From JANXQG01 sp037147235 (lineage in GTDB: Bacteria > Planctomycetota > Planctomycetia > Pirellulales > Thermoguttaceae), in the NCBI GenBank assembly GCA_037147235.1, contig JBAWVO010000034.1:1-33159 (forward strand): DNA of 33,159 nucleotides. The letters are read 5' to 3'. The position numbers and the translations under genes were made by a program. Positions 14,421 to 22,474 of this stretch are shown here, piece by piece. The stretch's first letter is position 1. Every line of letters begins with the position of its first letter. The notes below the pieces were generated by a model, which saw only the letters and a list, made by a program, of their open reading frames with translations, was not told the DNA's origin and made no database searches.

Positions 14421-15815
14421 ATGCGAGTTAGCCATCCGTTCATGCATCGCCATTTCGGTCTTTTGCCCACCGCGTTATTCTTTTTTGCCGCCGCTGCCCT
14501 GCTCTCGCCAGCATCGCTTAACGCCCAAGTTAATAACAATAATAACAATGGATTCATCCAGCGCAACGTCGGCGGCATCTCGATCAAGTCCGACGGGCTC
14601 ATCGAAAATGCCGGCGTTGACGCACTTGGCAAACTCGCCGCCGAGCAGGCGCGGTTGGTCAAGAAAGTCCCGACAGACCTCAATGCGGCTGCTTCACTCC
14701 GCAAGGTCTCGCTCCGCGGGCTGGAAGAGGCCGTTGAAGAGTCGCTCAAGTCCGGCAAGGCCCTGCCCGATGAGGTTGTCCTCCTGGCCGGCCTGCAAGA
14801 CATTCGCTATGTATTCGTCTACCCCGAACAAAAAGATATTGTACTCGTCGGTTTTGGTGAAGGCTGGCGGATCGACGCCCGCGGCAATATTGTCGGTATC
14901 ACTACCGGCAAGCCCGTGCTGCTCCTGGACGACCTGCTCACCGCACTGCGGACTGCCGAATCTTCGGCCCGATCGGGCATTACTTGCTCGATCGATCCGA
15001 CACCGGAAGGAATTCAGCAACTGCGTGCCCATGCGGCCACATTGCAGACCATGAACAACAAGAAAGGGATCTCTTCCGGACTGGAAAAGGCATTGGGCCG
15101 GCAGCAGATCACCTTCACCGGCGTGCCGGCGACGAGTCACTTTGCCAGCGTGCTGGTGGCAGCCGATTATCGCATGAAGCGTCTGGCGATGAATTTTGAA
15201 CCTTCGCCGGTCCACGGCATGCCAAGTTTCCTGCGCATGTACACGGCGACGGGTGTCGGCATGGACAACATCCTGCAGCGGTGGTGGCTGGAGCCGAAAT
15301 ATGAGTCGGTGCTCCGCTCGCCCGATGGGCTGGCCTGGGAATTCAAGGGCGCGAGCGTGAAGTGCATGACGGAAGAGGATTTCGCCACGGCCAACGGTCA
15401 GCGCGAGCACACCGGCAAACCGAGTGCTTTGGCACAGAAGTGGGCCGACAACATGACCAGGCATTACGACGAACTGGCCGTAGCCGAGCCGATCTTCGGC
15501 GACCTGCGCAACTGCATGCAGTTGGCACTGGTCGGTGCCCTTGTGGCCCATGAGCGCCTGGCCGACAAAGCCGGCTGCAATCTGCCTGCTCTGATGCAGG
15601 AATCGACCTTGAAAACGCTCGAATTCACAGCCCCCAAGCAGGTTGACAGCCGCGTCAGCATGATCAAACAGGGTCATAATTGGATCATTAGTGCTTCCGG
15701 CGGCGTCAACATTCGCCCCGGCGAAATCGTCAGCCATGCCCGCGAAAATTCCGCTCCCGCCGAAGCACGCGCCAAGGCCCAAAACTCCGGAAAGTCCGTC
15801 TTGTACTGGAACTGA
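14421..15815 (+). CDS. Secreted DUF1598-like protein
   Basis: A 464-residue protein with a signal peptide (residues ~1-34; FFFAAAALLSPASLNA). A run of six Asn follows (QVNNNNNN), encoded by AAT/AAC repeats. The mature part (LRKVSLRGLEEAVEESLKSG, DIRYVFVYPEQKDIVLVGFG, ITCSIDPTPEGIQQLRAHAA) matches what I recall of DUF1598, a planctomycete-restricted family of unknown function. No catalytic motif is recognised. It is transcribed in the same direction as the downstream xseB-ispA-dxs group, 76 bp away, but need not belong to it. Confidence 0.72.
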   Translation: MRVSHPFMHRHFGLLPTALFFFAAAALLSPASLNAQVNNNNNNGFIQRNVGGISIKSDGLIENAGVDALGKLAAEQARLVKKVPTDLNAAASLRKVSLRGLEEAVEESLKSGKALPDEVVLLAGLQDIRYVFVYPEQKDIVLVGFGEGWRIDARGNIVGITTGKPVLLLDDLLTALRTAESSARSGITCSIDPTPEGIQQLRAHAATLQTMNNKKGISSGLEKALGRQQITFTGVPATSHFASVLVAADYRMKRLAMNFEPSPVHGMPSFLRMYTATGVGMDNILQRWWLEPKYESVLRSPDGLAWEFKGASVKCMTEEDFATANGQREHTGKPSALAQKWADNMTRHYDELAVAEPIFGDLRNCMQLALVGALVAHERLADKAGCNLPALMQESTLKTLEFTAPKQVDSRVSMIKQGHNWIISASGGVNIRPGEIVSHARENSAPAEARAKAQNSGKSVLYWN

Positions 15816-15891
15816 GAGACTATCCGGAAAATCGAGAAACGAGAAGTGGGCTTTTCGGATGGCCCATGAGCGGTAGCACGGAGCAACGAGG

Positions 15892-16272
15892 ATGGCAATG
15901 ACCCCCAGCGGCAAAATTTCCGAGAACCCCCAAGAACAACTGCCCGACGTGCCCCGTTTTGAACAAACGCTCGGCCGGCTGGAGGAGATTGTTTATCTAC
16001 TGGAGGAGGGGAAGATCGGTCTCGATGAGGCCCTGGGACGTTACGAAGAAGGCGTCGGACTGCTGCGAAAGGCGTACGAGCTGCTCGAAAAGGCCGAACG
16101 GCGTATTTCACTGCTCAGCGGCATCGATTCGGAGGGAAATCCCATCCTCCGGCCTATCGAGGATGCCGCCAGCTTCTCCGCGGAACAAGAAGTCGCCGGC
16201 TCGGCCACGGGTATTCGCGAAAAGACTACCAGCCGACGGGGGCGACGGCAGGTGGATATGGATTCGCCGTAA
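15892..16272 (+). CDS. xseB: Exodeoxyribonuclease VII small subunit
   Basis: A 126-residue protein. Residues ~20-80 (FEQTLGRLEEIVYLLEEGKI, ALGRYEEGVGLLRKAYELLE) are the XseB helical hairpin that binds XseA in the single-strand exonuclease VII complex. It is longer than the ~80-residue E. coli protein, with an extra ~45-residue Ser/Arg-rich tail of unknown role. Two in-frame ATGs (15892, 15898) are possible; GGAG ~9 bp upstream favours the first and GAGG the second. The order xseB-ispA-dxs is a widely conserved arrangement, supporting the call. xseA is not in the window. Confidence 0.9.
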   Translation: MAMTPSGKISENPQEQLPDVPRFEQTLGRLEEIVYLLEEGKIGLDEALGRYEEGVGLLRKAYELLEKAERRISLLSGIDSEGNPILRPIEDAASFSAEQEVAGSATGIREKTTSRRGRRQVDMDSP

Positions 16273-16396
16273 GCGGGGGAATTAGGTCTGTGTTCAGTCC
16301 AACCATAGAAAAACTCTAGCGTCGCTTCGTAGAGCGGAATTCATTCCGTTGCTTTGTTCGTAGAACGGCCCTGTCCAAACTTTGCACTCCGCCATA

Positions 16397-16514
16397 GTGT
16401 GTGGCAAGATTTTCTGGCAGACGGACACCACCGTGGCACGGGCATCTTGCCCGTGTCGAATTCCACGGGCTGGAAGCCCGTGCCACGCGCTTGCCAGAAA
16501 ATCTTGCCACACAC
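16397..16514. mobile_element. 118-bp MITE-like element with 22-bp inverted ends
   Basis: The termini 16397-16418 and 16493-16514 are perfect 22-bp inverted repeats (left end GTGTGTGGCAAGATTTTC...). The element is flanked by an 8-bp direct repeat CCGCCATA at 16389-16396 and 16515-16522, as expected for a target-site duplication. Inside are further palindromes built on GGCACGGGC/GCCCGTGCC (near 16435-16486). No coding sequence is present, so it would be a non-autonomous element moved by a transposase supplied elsewhere. It sits between xseB and ispA. Confidence 0.78.
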
Positions 16515-16556
16515 CCGCCATAGACCTCCGTGCGATATTGTCTTAGAATGTTCTGA

Positions 16557-17534
16557 ATGGTCAAAACCCTGCCATCGTCTCTCGCTCCCTACGTGGATCG
16601 TCTTGGTCCTGCGATCGAAGCTGCACTGCGGAAAATCAGTTGCCTGCCGACGGGTTGCCCCGATCAATTACGAGAGGCCATTCGCTACAGCCTCCTAGCA
16701 CCTGGCAAACGCCTGCGGCCAATGCTCGCGCTGATGGCTGCGGAGGCCTGTGGCGGAAGCCTGTCGGCGGCAATGCCGGCCGCGTGCGCCGTGGAGATGA
16801 TCCATACCTATTCGCTCATTCACGACGACCTTCCCGCCATGGACGACGACGATCTCCGCCGTGGTCGGCCGACGTGCCACAAGGTCTTCGGCGAGGCGAT
16901 GGCCACTCTGGCCGGCGATGGCCTGTTGAGCTTGGCCTTTCAGGTGCTGGCCGAAGGTATTCGCCCTCAGACCGTGGCGGCCACATGTTGCGCGGCACTG
17001 GCCGAGGCATCCGGTCCTTGTCAGTTGGTGGGTGGGCAGGCCGACGATATTGCCCAGAGTCAGGCTGGAAAGCCTGACGTACCGCCGCCTACAAGTGGTC
17101 AGGCTGGAAAGCCTGACGTACAGCAGCGACTCGGACCAAGCGGGGCCACGTATGACCGCGAACATCTCGAATCGATCCATGCCCGCAAGACCGGCGCAAT
17201 GATTTGTGTCGCCCTTCGATTAGGCGGAATGACGGCCGAAGCCGCGCCGGAGCAGTTGAAGGCATTGAACGAATATGGCCGAAGACTCGGATTGGCCTTT
17301 CAAATCACCGACGACCTCCTGGATGTCCGCAGCACGGAAGAAAGCATGGGCAAACGCGTGGGGAAAGATGCCGAAAAAGGCAAAATCACCTTCCCTGGCC
17401 TGCTTGGAGTTGACGAAAGCGCGGCGTATGCCGCACAATTGATCGCGGAGGCGTGTGCGGCATTGGAGCCGTTGGGATCTCAGGCCGAGGGCCTCGTCAC
17501 GCTTGCCCGTTATGTTCTGGAGAGAAATTCCTGA
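16557..17534 (+). CDS. ispA: Polyprenyl (farnesyl/geranylgeranyl) diphosphate synthase
   Basis: A 325-residue trans-prenyltransferase condensing isopentenyl diphosphate with allylic diphosphates. The first aspartate-rich motif is DDLPAMDDDDLRRGRPT and the second is QITDDLLD; GKRLRPMLALMAAEA and KTGAM are also typical. Chain length cannot be fixed by eye. Between the conserved VGGQADD and HLESIHARKTG segments there is an extra stretch of roughly 30 residues containing two identical heptapeptides QAGKPDV, encoded by two palindromic DNA repeats. The stop overlaps the dxs start (TGATG). No strong Shine-Dalgarno is seen at 16557; the MITE-like element lies just upstream. Confidence 0.92.
   Translation: MVKTLPSSLAPYVDRLGPAIEAALRKISCLPTGCPDQLREAIRYSLLAPGKRLRPMLALMAAEACGGSLSAAMPAACAVEMIHTYSLIHDDLPAMDDDDLRRGRPTCHKVFGEAMATLAGDGLLSLAFQVLAEGIRPQTVAATCCAALAEASGPCQLVGGQADDIAQSQAGKPDVPPPTSGQAGKPDVQQRLGPSGATYDREHLESIHARKTGAMICVALRLGGMTAEAAPEQLKALNEYGRRLGLAFQITDDLLDVRSTEESMGKRVGKDAEKGKITFPGLLGVDESAAYAAQLIAEACAALEPLGSQAEGLVTLARYVLERNS
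17059..17121. repeat. Two palindromic 24-bp repeats inside ispA
   Basis: Units at 17059-17082 and 17098-17121 are identical (core GTCAGGCT-GGAA-AGCCTGAC, 8-bp perfect arms and a 4-bp loop, then GTAC). They start 39 bp apart, a multiple of three, so both read QAGKPDV. The same style of sequence is a dispersed intergenic repeat in planctomycetes (recalled, not checked). Confidence 0.88.
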
Positions 17535-19450
17535 TGGACAAAATTCTTTCCACGATTGGCTCTCCGAGCGATCTGCAAAAGCTGTCGCAGCAGGAACTGA
17601 CCCAGTTGGCGGCCGATATCCGTGAGGCGCTTTGCGGCCTCGCTTCGCGACGGACGGCCCATTTTGCCTCCAATCTGGGGGTGGTCGAGCTGACTCTGGC
17701 TCTGCACACCACCTTCGACTTCAGCCGCGACCGGTTAATCTGGGATACCGGTCATCAGATCTATCCGCATAAGCTGGTAACCGGACGCTATAAGGACTTC
17801 CATTCAATGCGCGTTCGCGGCGGATTGATGGGATACCCCAACCCGGCTGAAAGTCCGTACGATCTGTTCCTTACCGGCCACGCCGGCTGCGCCATCAGTT
17901 GCGTCCTGGGCATGCGCTGTGCCGATGACCTGCTGCGGCCGGATGAAAACCGTTACTCCGTGGCGGTCGTCGGTGACGGGGCATTCAGTTCCGGCGTCGT
18001 CCTGGAGGCATTGAATCACGCCGGCGGCCTGAAGAAAAATCTGATCGTCATACTCAACGACAATAAGATGTCGATCTGCCCGCGAGTCGGTGCTCTGGCG
18101 GAATCACTGGATCGCGTGCGGACGAACTCGCTTTATACGACTATCAAATTGGAAGTGCAAAAGATGCTCGCCCGGGTGCCGGTAATCGGCGATCCGGTGG
18201 AGCGGTTCTTGCACCAGGTCAAAGACGCCGCCAAGGCCGGCTTGGTGGGTGGGATGCTTTTCCAGGATCTAGGCTTCCACTACCATGGTCCTGTCGATGG
18301 CCACGACATCCGGCATTTGCAGAAGTATCTGGCCATGGCCAAGCAGGTCAAAGGCCCGGTGCTTCTCCACGTGGTGACGGAGAAGGGGCACGGCTACGAT
18401 CCCGCGGTGGAAGACCCCGCTTTGTTTCACACGCCGGGTCCGTTTTCCCGCGATACTGGCGAGATTTCCTTCAAGAGCAACGGCGCGCGGCCCTATACGG
18501 CAGTCGCGAGCGACACGCTGCTTCAGGAAATGCGCCGCGAAGGCTCGCGGGTGGCGGTCATTACGGCTGCCATGTGCCAGGGTAACATGCTCGAGCCGAT
18601 CCGGGATCAGTTCCCCGACCGATTCTTCGACGTCGGCATCTGCGAATCGCACGCGGTCGCCCTGGCCGCCGGCATGGCCAAGGGCGGAATCCGGCCCGTG
18701 GTTGACATCTATAGCACGTTCATGCAACGGAGCTACGATCAGATATTCCAGGAGGTCTCGCTCCAGGACTTGCCGGTGACGCTGCTGCTGGACCGTGCGG
18801 GTGTGGTAGGACCTGACGGCTCGACGCACCATGGAGTGTTTGATATCGCCTATCTCCGCGTCTTCCCCAACCTAGTCATCATGTCCCCAGGCGACCAACG
18901 CGATTTGGAGATGATGATCCCCTGGGCCTTGAACCACGATCACCCCACCGCGATTCGCTATCCCAAGGCCAACGTGGTCCCGGTGTCCCGCGATGTGGCC
19001 CCCCTCGAACTCGGCGAATCGGAATTGGTCCGGCCAGGCACCGATGGCGTGTTGATCGCTTTCGGTCCCCTGTTGAGCGAATGTATTGACGCCGCGGAAA
19101 AGCTCGCTGAAGAAGGTCTTGAACTCGCGGTGATCAACGCACGTTTTGTCAAACCGCTTGATACTCGGGCGATCCTCCAGGCCGTGCGTGAACATCCTTT
19201 CGTGGTCACGGTGGAAGAAGGCTGTCTGATGGGCGGCTTCGGCAGTGCCGTGTTGGAAGCTGCCAACGATGCCGGACTCGACACCCGCCATATTCGCCGC
19301 ATGGGAATTCCCGATCAGTATGTCGAGCACGCCGATCGGTCGGAACAGTTGGCCCACCTGGGACTTTCCAGCCGGGGCATTGCCGAAACCTGCCGCAAAT
19401 TGGCTAGCTTGGCCCCTCCGCGCCTCGCCGCGGGCGGCGCACGGTCATAG
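17534..19450 (+). CDS. dxs: 1-deoxy-D-xylulose-5-phosphate synthase
   Basis: A 638-residue thiamine-diphosphate enzyme that joins pyruvate and glyceraldehyde 3-phosphate in the first step of the MEP isoprenoid pathway. Visible are WDTGHQIYPHKLVTGR, the ThDP/Mg motif VVGDGAFSSG followed by VILNDNKMSI, the catalytic Glu in DVGICESHAVALAAGMA, DRAGVVGPDGSTHHGVFD, and the C-terminal transketolase domain. Some positions differ from the classical enzyme (GHAGCAIS rather than GHSSTSIS), which I regard as lineage variation. The ATG at 17534 overlaps the ispA stop, so translation is probably coupled, and the pathway logic fits: Dxs feeds the prenyl synthase. Confidence 0.95.
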   Translation: MDKILSTIGSPSDLQKLSQQELTQLAADIREALCGLASRRTAHFASNLGVVELTLALHTTFDFSRDRLIWDTGHQIYPHKLVTGRYKDFHSMRVRGGLMGYPNPAESPYDLFLTGHAGCAISCVLGMRCADDLLRPDENRYSVAVVGDGAFSSGVVLEALNHAGGLKKNLIVILNDNKMSICPRVGALAESLDRVRTNSLYTTIKLEVQKMLARVPVIGDPVERFLHQVKDAAKAGLVGGMLFQDLGFHYHGPVDGHDIRHLQKYLAMAKQVKGPVLLHVVTEKGHGYDPAVEDPALFHTPGPFSRDTGEISFKSNGARPYTAVASDTLLQEMRREGSRVAVITAAMCQGNMLEPIRDQFPDRFFDVGICESHAVALAAGMAKGGIRPVVDIYSTFMQRSYDQIFQEVSLQDLPVTLLLDRAGVVGPDGSTHHGVFDIAYLRVFPNLVIMSPGDQRDLEMMIPWALNHDHPTAIRYPKANVVPVSRDVAPLELGESELVRPGTDGVLIAFGPLLSECIDAAEKLAEEGLELAVINARFVKPLDTRAILQAVREHPFVVTVEEGCLMGGFGSAVLEAANDAGLDTRHIRRMGIPDQYVEHADRSEQLAHLGLSSRGIAETCRKLASLAPPRLAAGGARS

Positions 19451-19489
19451 TTTTTACGCTCACCAATATGTCACAGTGAAGGAGAGCTG

Positions 19490-20257
19490 ATGACCAATTT
19501 GCAAAGTTCATTGGACCGCAACTTATATGACATCGTGATGGAGCACTTGGCCAAGTTGGCAAAGTATCTTCCTGGTCCGGTGAAGAAAGCCGGCGGCACG
19601 CGAGATCAGTTGATCCAGTATTACCGGAACGACCCAGTCTATAGTATCTTCGGGCTCGATACGCTGGAATATCTTGCAGCGACGTTGGCAGGTGGCACGG
19701 TCACGAGCATTCACCGAAAGCTGGGCGACATCTACGAAAGTTGTATTCGTGCTGTTTTTTCCCAAGTTTTCAACCTCACCCCCGATCAAGTAGTTTATAG
19801 TACACCGATTTTATCCGGTTCTACCGAGGAAACCCGAAGTGCTGATGTTTATCTTCAGTTCGATCTGCTGCCCTCCGATGCCCGGCAGCGTATTGGCAAG
19901 TACTGCCGCGATGAGTTGAGGCGATTGACTTCAACGCCTCAGATTAAACTTATTGGAGTGGGAATGGAAGTACGTCATTGCTACGCTACGGGCGATAGCA
20001 AGCGCACGCAGGCTGATGAAGCCATGGCTCGGCATCTTCTGGTGAGCGGAATTCTCCCGATCATGCCGCTCTTCTGCAACCAGAGCAACCGCGGAATTGT
20101 CGCTCGCTACCAAAGTGTTTGGGTGATTAAACAAGGCATGGATAGTTACGATATGGTACGAAATATGTCCGGGTATGATTTTTATGATTTCCTGCTCCGG
20201 AACAAAGACGATTTCCGTAAACCGGTGCTGGCATTATTGAGGAGTTTGTCGCCGTGA
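19490..20257 (+). CDS. Probable type II restriction endonuclease (unassigned family)
   Basis: A 255-residue protein with a strong AAGGAGAG ribosome-binding site before the ATG. It overlaps a DNA methyltransferase gene by 4 bp (GTGA), the usual layout of a type II R-M pair. A PD-(D/E)XK-like arrangement is suggested by GDIYESCIRAVF (Glu83), TRSADVYLQF (Asp119) and VGMEVRHCYATGDSKRTQAD, where Glu160-x-Arg162 stands where ExK would be expected. Specificity is unknown. Base composition looks more AT-rich than dxs and nadK on either side, suggesting acquisition. The nuclease call rests mainly on context. Confidence 0.6.
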   Translation: MTNLQSSLDRNLYDIVMEHLAKLAKYLPGPVKKAGGTRDQLIQYYRNDPVYSIFGLDTLEYLAATLAGGTVTSIHRKLGDIYESCIRAVFSQVFNLTPDQVVYSTPILSGSTEETRSADVYLQFDLLPSDARQRIGKYCRDELRRLTSTPQIKLIGVGMEVRHCYATGDSKRTQADEAMARHLLVSGILPIMPLFCNQSNRGIVARYQSVWVIKQGMDSYDMVRNMSGYDFYDFLLRNKDDFRKPVLALLRSLSP

Positions 20258-21537
20258 CGCAACGAACGCTCTTCAATCTTGCCCCAAGCTTCACGAATCG
20301 AAGCGTGAAAGCCGTAACTTTTCAAGGCAAGCTGGATCTGCCCATTCATCGCTGGTATCGCCTAACTCCGAGCTTCTCTCCGAAACTCGCGGGTGATATT
20401 GCTGAGGAATTCTCGTTGACTGGAAAAGATTTTTGTCTCGATCCTTTTAGCGGCGTGGGCACAGTTCCTTTGTGCATGAAATACCGCGGAATACCCTCGT
20501 GTAGTGTGGAAATTAATCCATACTTGCACTTCGTGGGAACCGTCAAGACCCGTACCTATCCCGGTTTGGAAGCGGCTAAGAATGTTTTTCACGACTTCGG
20601 TGCCGCGGCAAAACGCGAACTCGCCAAATTGCCCGACGAACGGCACGCCCAAGCGTGGCTCACCGAAAATGTGGCCTTTGTGCCGACCTTGCACAATATC
20701 CACCGCTGGTGGAACAGCGGAAACCTCATGCAACTGGTTCTATTGCGGAAGCTCTTGCTATCGGATCCCGCAGAGACGGTTTACCAGGACCTCCTGAAAA
20801 TGGGTTTACTGGCCATTCTTATTCCGGTCAGCAATGCAAAACATAACCATGTATCGCTCACGTTCGCGGATAAGCCGCTGCCAATGGTGGATGTAGGAGC
20901 AGTCCTGCAGCAAAAATATGTTGAAATGCTGGATGATCTGCGCGCCGTTGCCAACTTGCCTTCCGCCAACGCTGTGGTTTATCGTGGCAATAGCAAGAGT
21001 CTCACGTCAACGCTCCCGAAGAATCTGGAGGTCTCGGCAATTATCACCTCGCCTCCGTATCCCAATCGATTCAGCTATGCCCGCGAAACCCGGCCCCATT
21101 TATTCTTCTTCGGATTTATCGAGGATGCCGAAGCAGTAGGCCAGTTGGAAACCGATGCCATCGGGGGAACGTGGGGTAAGGCAACTTCGGTCCTTTCAGC
21201 AGGAATTGAGCCGAAGTGCGAAATTGTAGCGTCCTTACTAAAGCCCTACCTCACTGGAATCGACACGAACGGCGGCCTGATGGCACATTACGTCACGAAA
21301 TATTTTAACGATATCTATGATCACGCCCACGAAGTGGCCAAAGTTTGCCGAAATGGCGCCCGCCTAGCGTATGTGATTGGAAACAGTAAGTTTTACGGCT
21401 ACCCCCTGCCAAGCGATGAGATATTAGCCAACCTCTTCCAGCATTTTGGCTTCAAATTGGATCGAATCGATAAGATGAGAAAACGCCAGAGTAAAGCGGG
21501 ACTGTACGAAGCTGTCGTGTTCATGACGAGGGAGTGA
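20254..21537 (+). CDS. Site-specific DNA methyltransferase (SPPY type)
   Basis: A 427-residue methyltransferase. Motif I for AdoMet binding is CLDPFSGVGTVPL (Asp63-Thr70) and the catalytic motif IV is TSPPYPNRFSYARETRP (Ser266-Tyr269), typical of amino-methylases making N4-methylcytosine (or N6-methyladenine). Motif I precedes motif IV with ~200 residues between them, presumably target recognition. GNSKFYGYPLP near the C-terminus looks like a late conserved motif. It starts with GTG overlapping the upstream nuclease-like gene, and its stop (21535-21537) lies within the nadK ribosome-binding region. It is the likely protecting enzyme of the second R-M system. Confidence 0.85.
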   Translation: MTQRTLFNLAPSFTNRSVKAVTFQGKLDLPIHRWYRLTPSFSPKLAGDIAEEFSLTGKDFCLDPFSGVGTVPLCMKYRGIPSCSVEINPYLHFVGTVKTRTYPGLEAAKNVFHDFGAAAKRELAKLPDERHAQAWLTENVAFVPTLHNIHRWWNSGNLMQLVLLRKLLLSDPAETVYQDLLKMGLLAILIPVSNAKHNHVSLTFADKPLPMVDVGAVLQQKYVEMLDDLRAVANLPSANAVVYRGNSKSLTSTLPKNLEVSAIITSPPYPNRFSYARETRPHLFFFGFIEDAEAVGQLETDAIGGTWGKATSVLSAGIEPKCEIVASLLKPYLTGIDTNGGLMAHYVTKYFNDIYDHAHEVAKVCRNGARLAYVIGNSKFYGYPLPSDEILANLFQHFGFKLDRIDKMRKRQSKAGLYEAVVFMTRE

Positions 21538-21545
21538 CAAACACC

Positions 21546-22445
21546 ATGACGCACCCTCCTCCCCAATCGATTTCCTTTCCTCGCGGCCAGCGGCTCCGCG
21601 TCATCCTGCTAAGCACGGGCCAACGTCCCCACTTTCTGGACGAAGTCGAGCGGCTCCGACCGGTCATCTCGCAATTCGCCGACATCGTCGTCGAAGATTT
21701 CGGCGGCCAGGAAGACCTCGCGCGTGTAGAAGCCGACTTGGCCATCGTTCTCGGTGGCGACGGCTCGATTCTGCGTGCTGCCCATCAAATGGGCCAACGA
21801 CAACTGCCGGTTATTGCCGTCAATCTAGGTAAGCTGGGGTTTCTGGCTGATGTTTCCTCCGACGAACTGCCGAAAATCCTCGGGGAATTATCTACCGGGC
21901 GGCTGCAAGTCGTCGAACACCTGATGTTTGACTGCCAAGTTATTCGGAACGGTATCGCTGAATTTCAGCAGATGTGCCTCAACGAAGTCGCCGTGCGGAC
22001 CGGGCCGCCATTTCTTCTGATGGATATCCATCTTTACGTTGACTCGGAATTGGTAACAACGTATAGTGGCGACGGTTTGATGATTAGCACGCCCGTCGGG
22101 TCGACGGCCTACAGCCTTTCGGCGGGCGGCCCGATCCTGCGAAAGGATCTGGAGGCGGTGGTGATCACGCCTCTGAGTCCGCACACCCTGACAATGCGTG
22201 CGGTGGTCGATTCGGCCGAGCGCGTTTACGAGATGGAGGTCGTCCAACCGCATCCGGAAACATCGGCCGTGGTTGATGGTCGCGTGTTATGTCAACTGAA
22301 ACAGGGCGATCGCATCCGCGTGACCCGCGCTCCCGTGCGATTCAAGCTCGTTGCTCCTCCGGGCCATAGTTACTATCGCACCTTGCGGGAAAAACTGAAT
22401 TGGGGCGGACAGTTTTCCCGTAGAAACGAACTGAACTCGCAATAA
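21546..22445 (+). CDS. nadK: NAD kinase
   Basis: A 299-residue NAD kinase that makes NADP in the cytoplasm. It has the signature GGDGSILRA, NLGKLGFLADV, the NEVAV segment and the long conserved YSGDGLMISTPVGSTAYSLSAGGPIL motif; VVDGRV is the usual C-terminal element. The ATG at 21546 is preferred to the in-frame GTG at 21534 because GAGGGAG (21528-21534) is then a properly spaced ribosome-binding site. That site sits inside the last codons of the methyltransferase gene. nadK commonly lies near dxs in bacteria, so the R-M genes appear to have split an older pairing. Confidence 0.94.
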   Translation: MTHPPPQSISFPRGQRLRVILLSTGQRPHFLDEVERLRPVISQFADIVVEDFGGQEDLARVEADLAIVLGGDGSILRAAHQMGQRQLPVIAVNLGKLGFLADVSSDELPKILGELSTGRLQVVEHLMFDCQVIRNGIAEFQQMCLNEVAVRTGPPFLLMDIHLYVDSELVTTYSGDGLMISTPVGSTAYSLSAGGPILRKDLEAVVITPLSPHTLTMRAVVDSAERVYEMEVVQPHPETSAVVDGRVLCQLKQGDRIRVTRAPVRFKLVAPPGHSYYRTLREKLNWGGQFSRRNELNSQ

Positions 22446-22474
22446 AAAACAGTTATCTCGAAAGGAATCGAGGA

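Noticed and set aside
17534..19450. Divergent dxs as a neofunctionalised transketolase
   Set aside because: ThDP motif, catalytic Glu and operon position with ispA are all intact; differences look like lineage variation.
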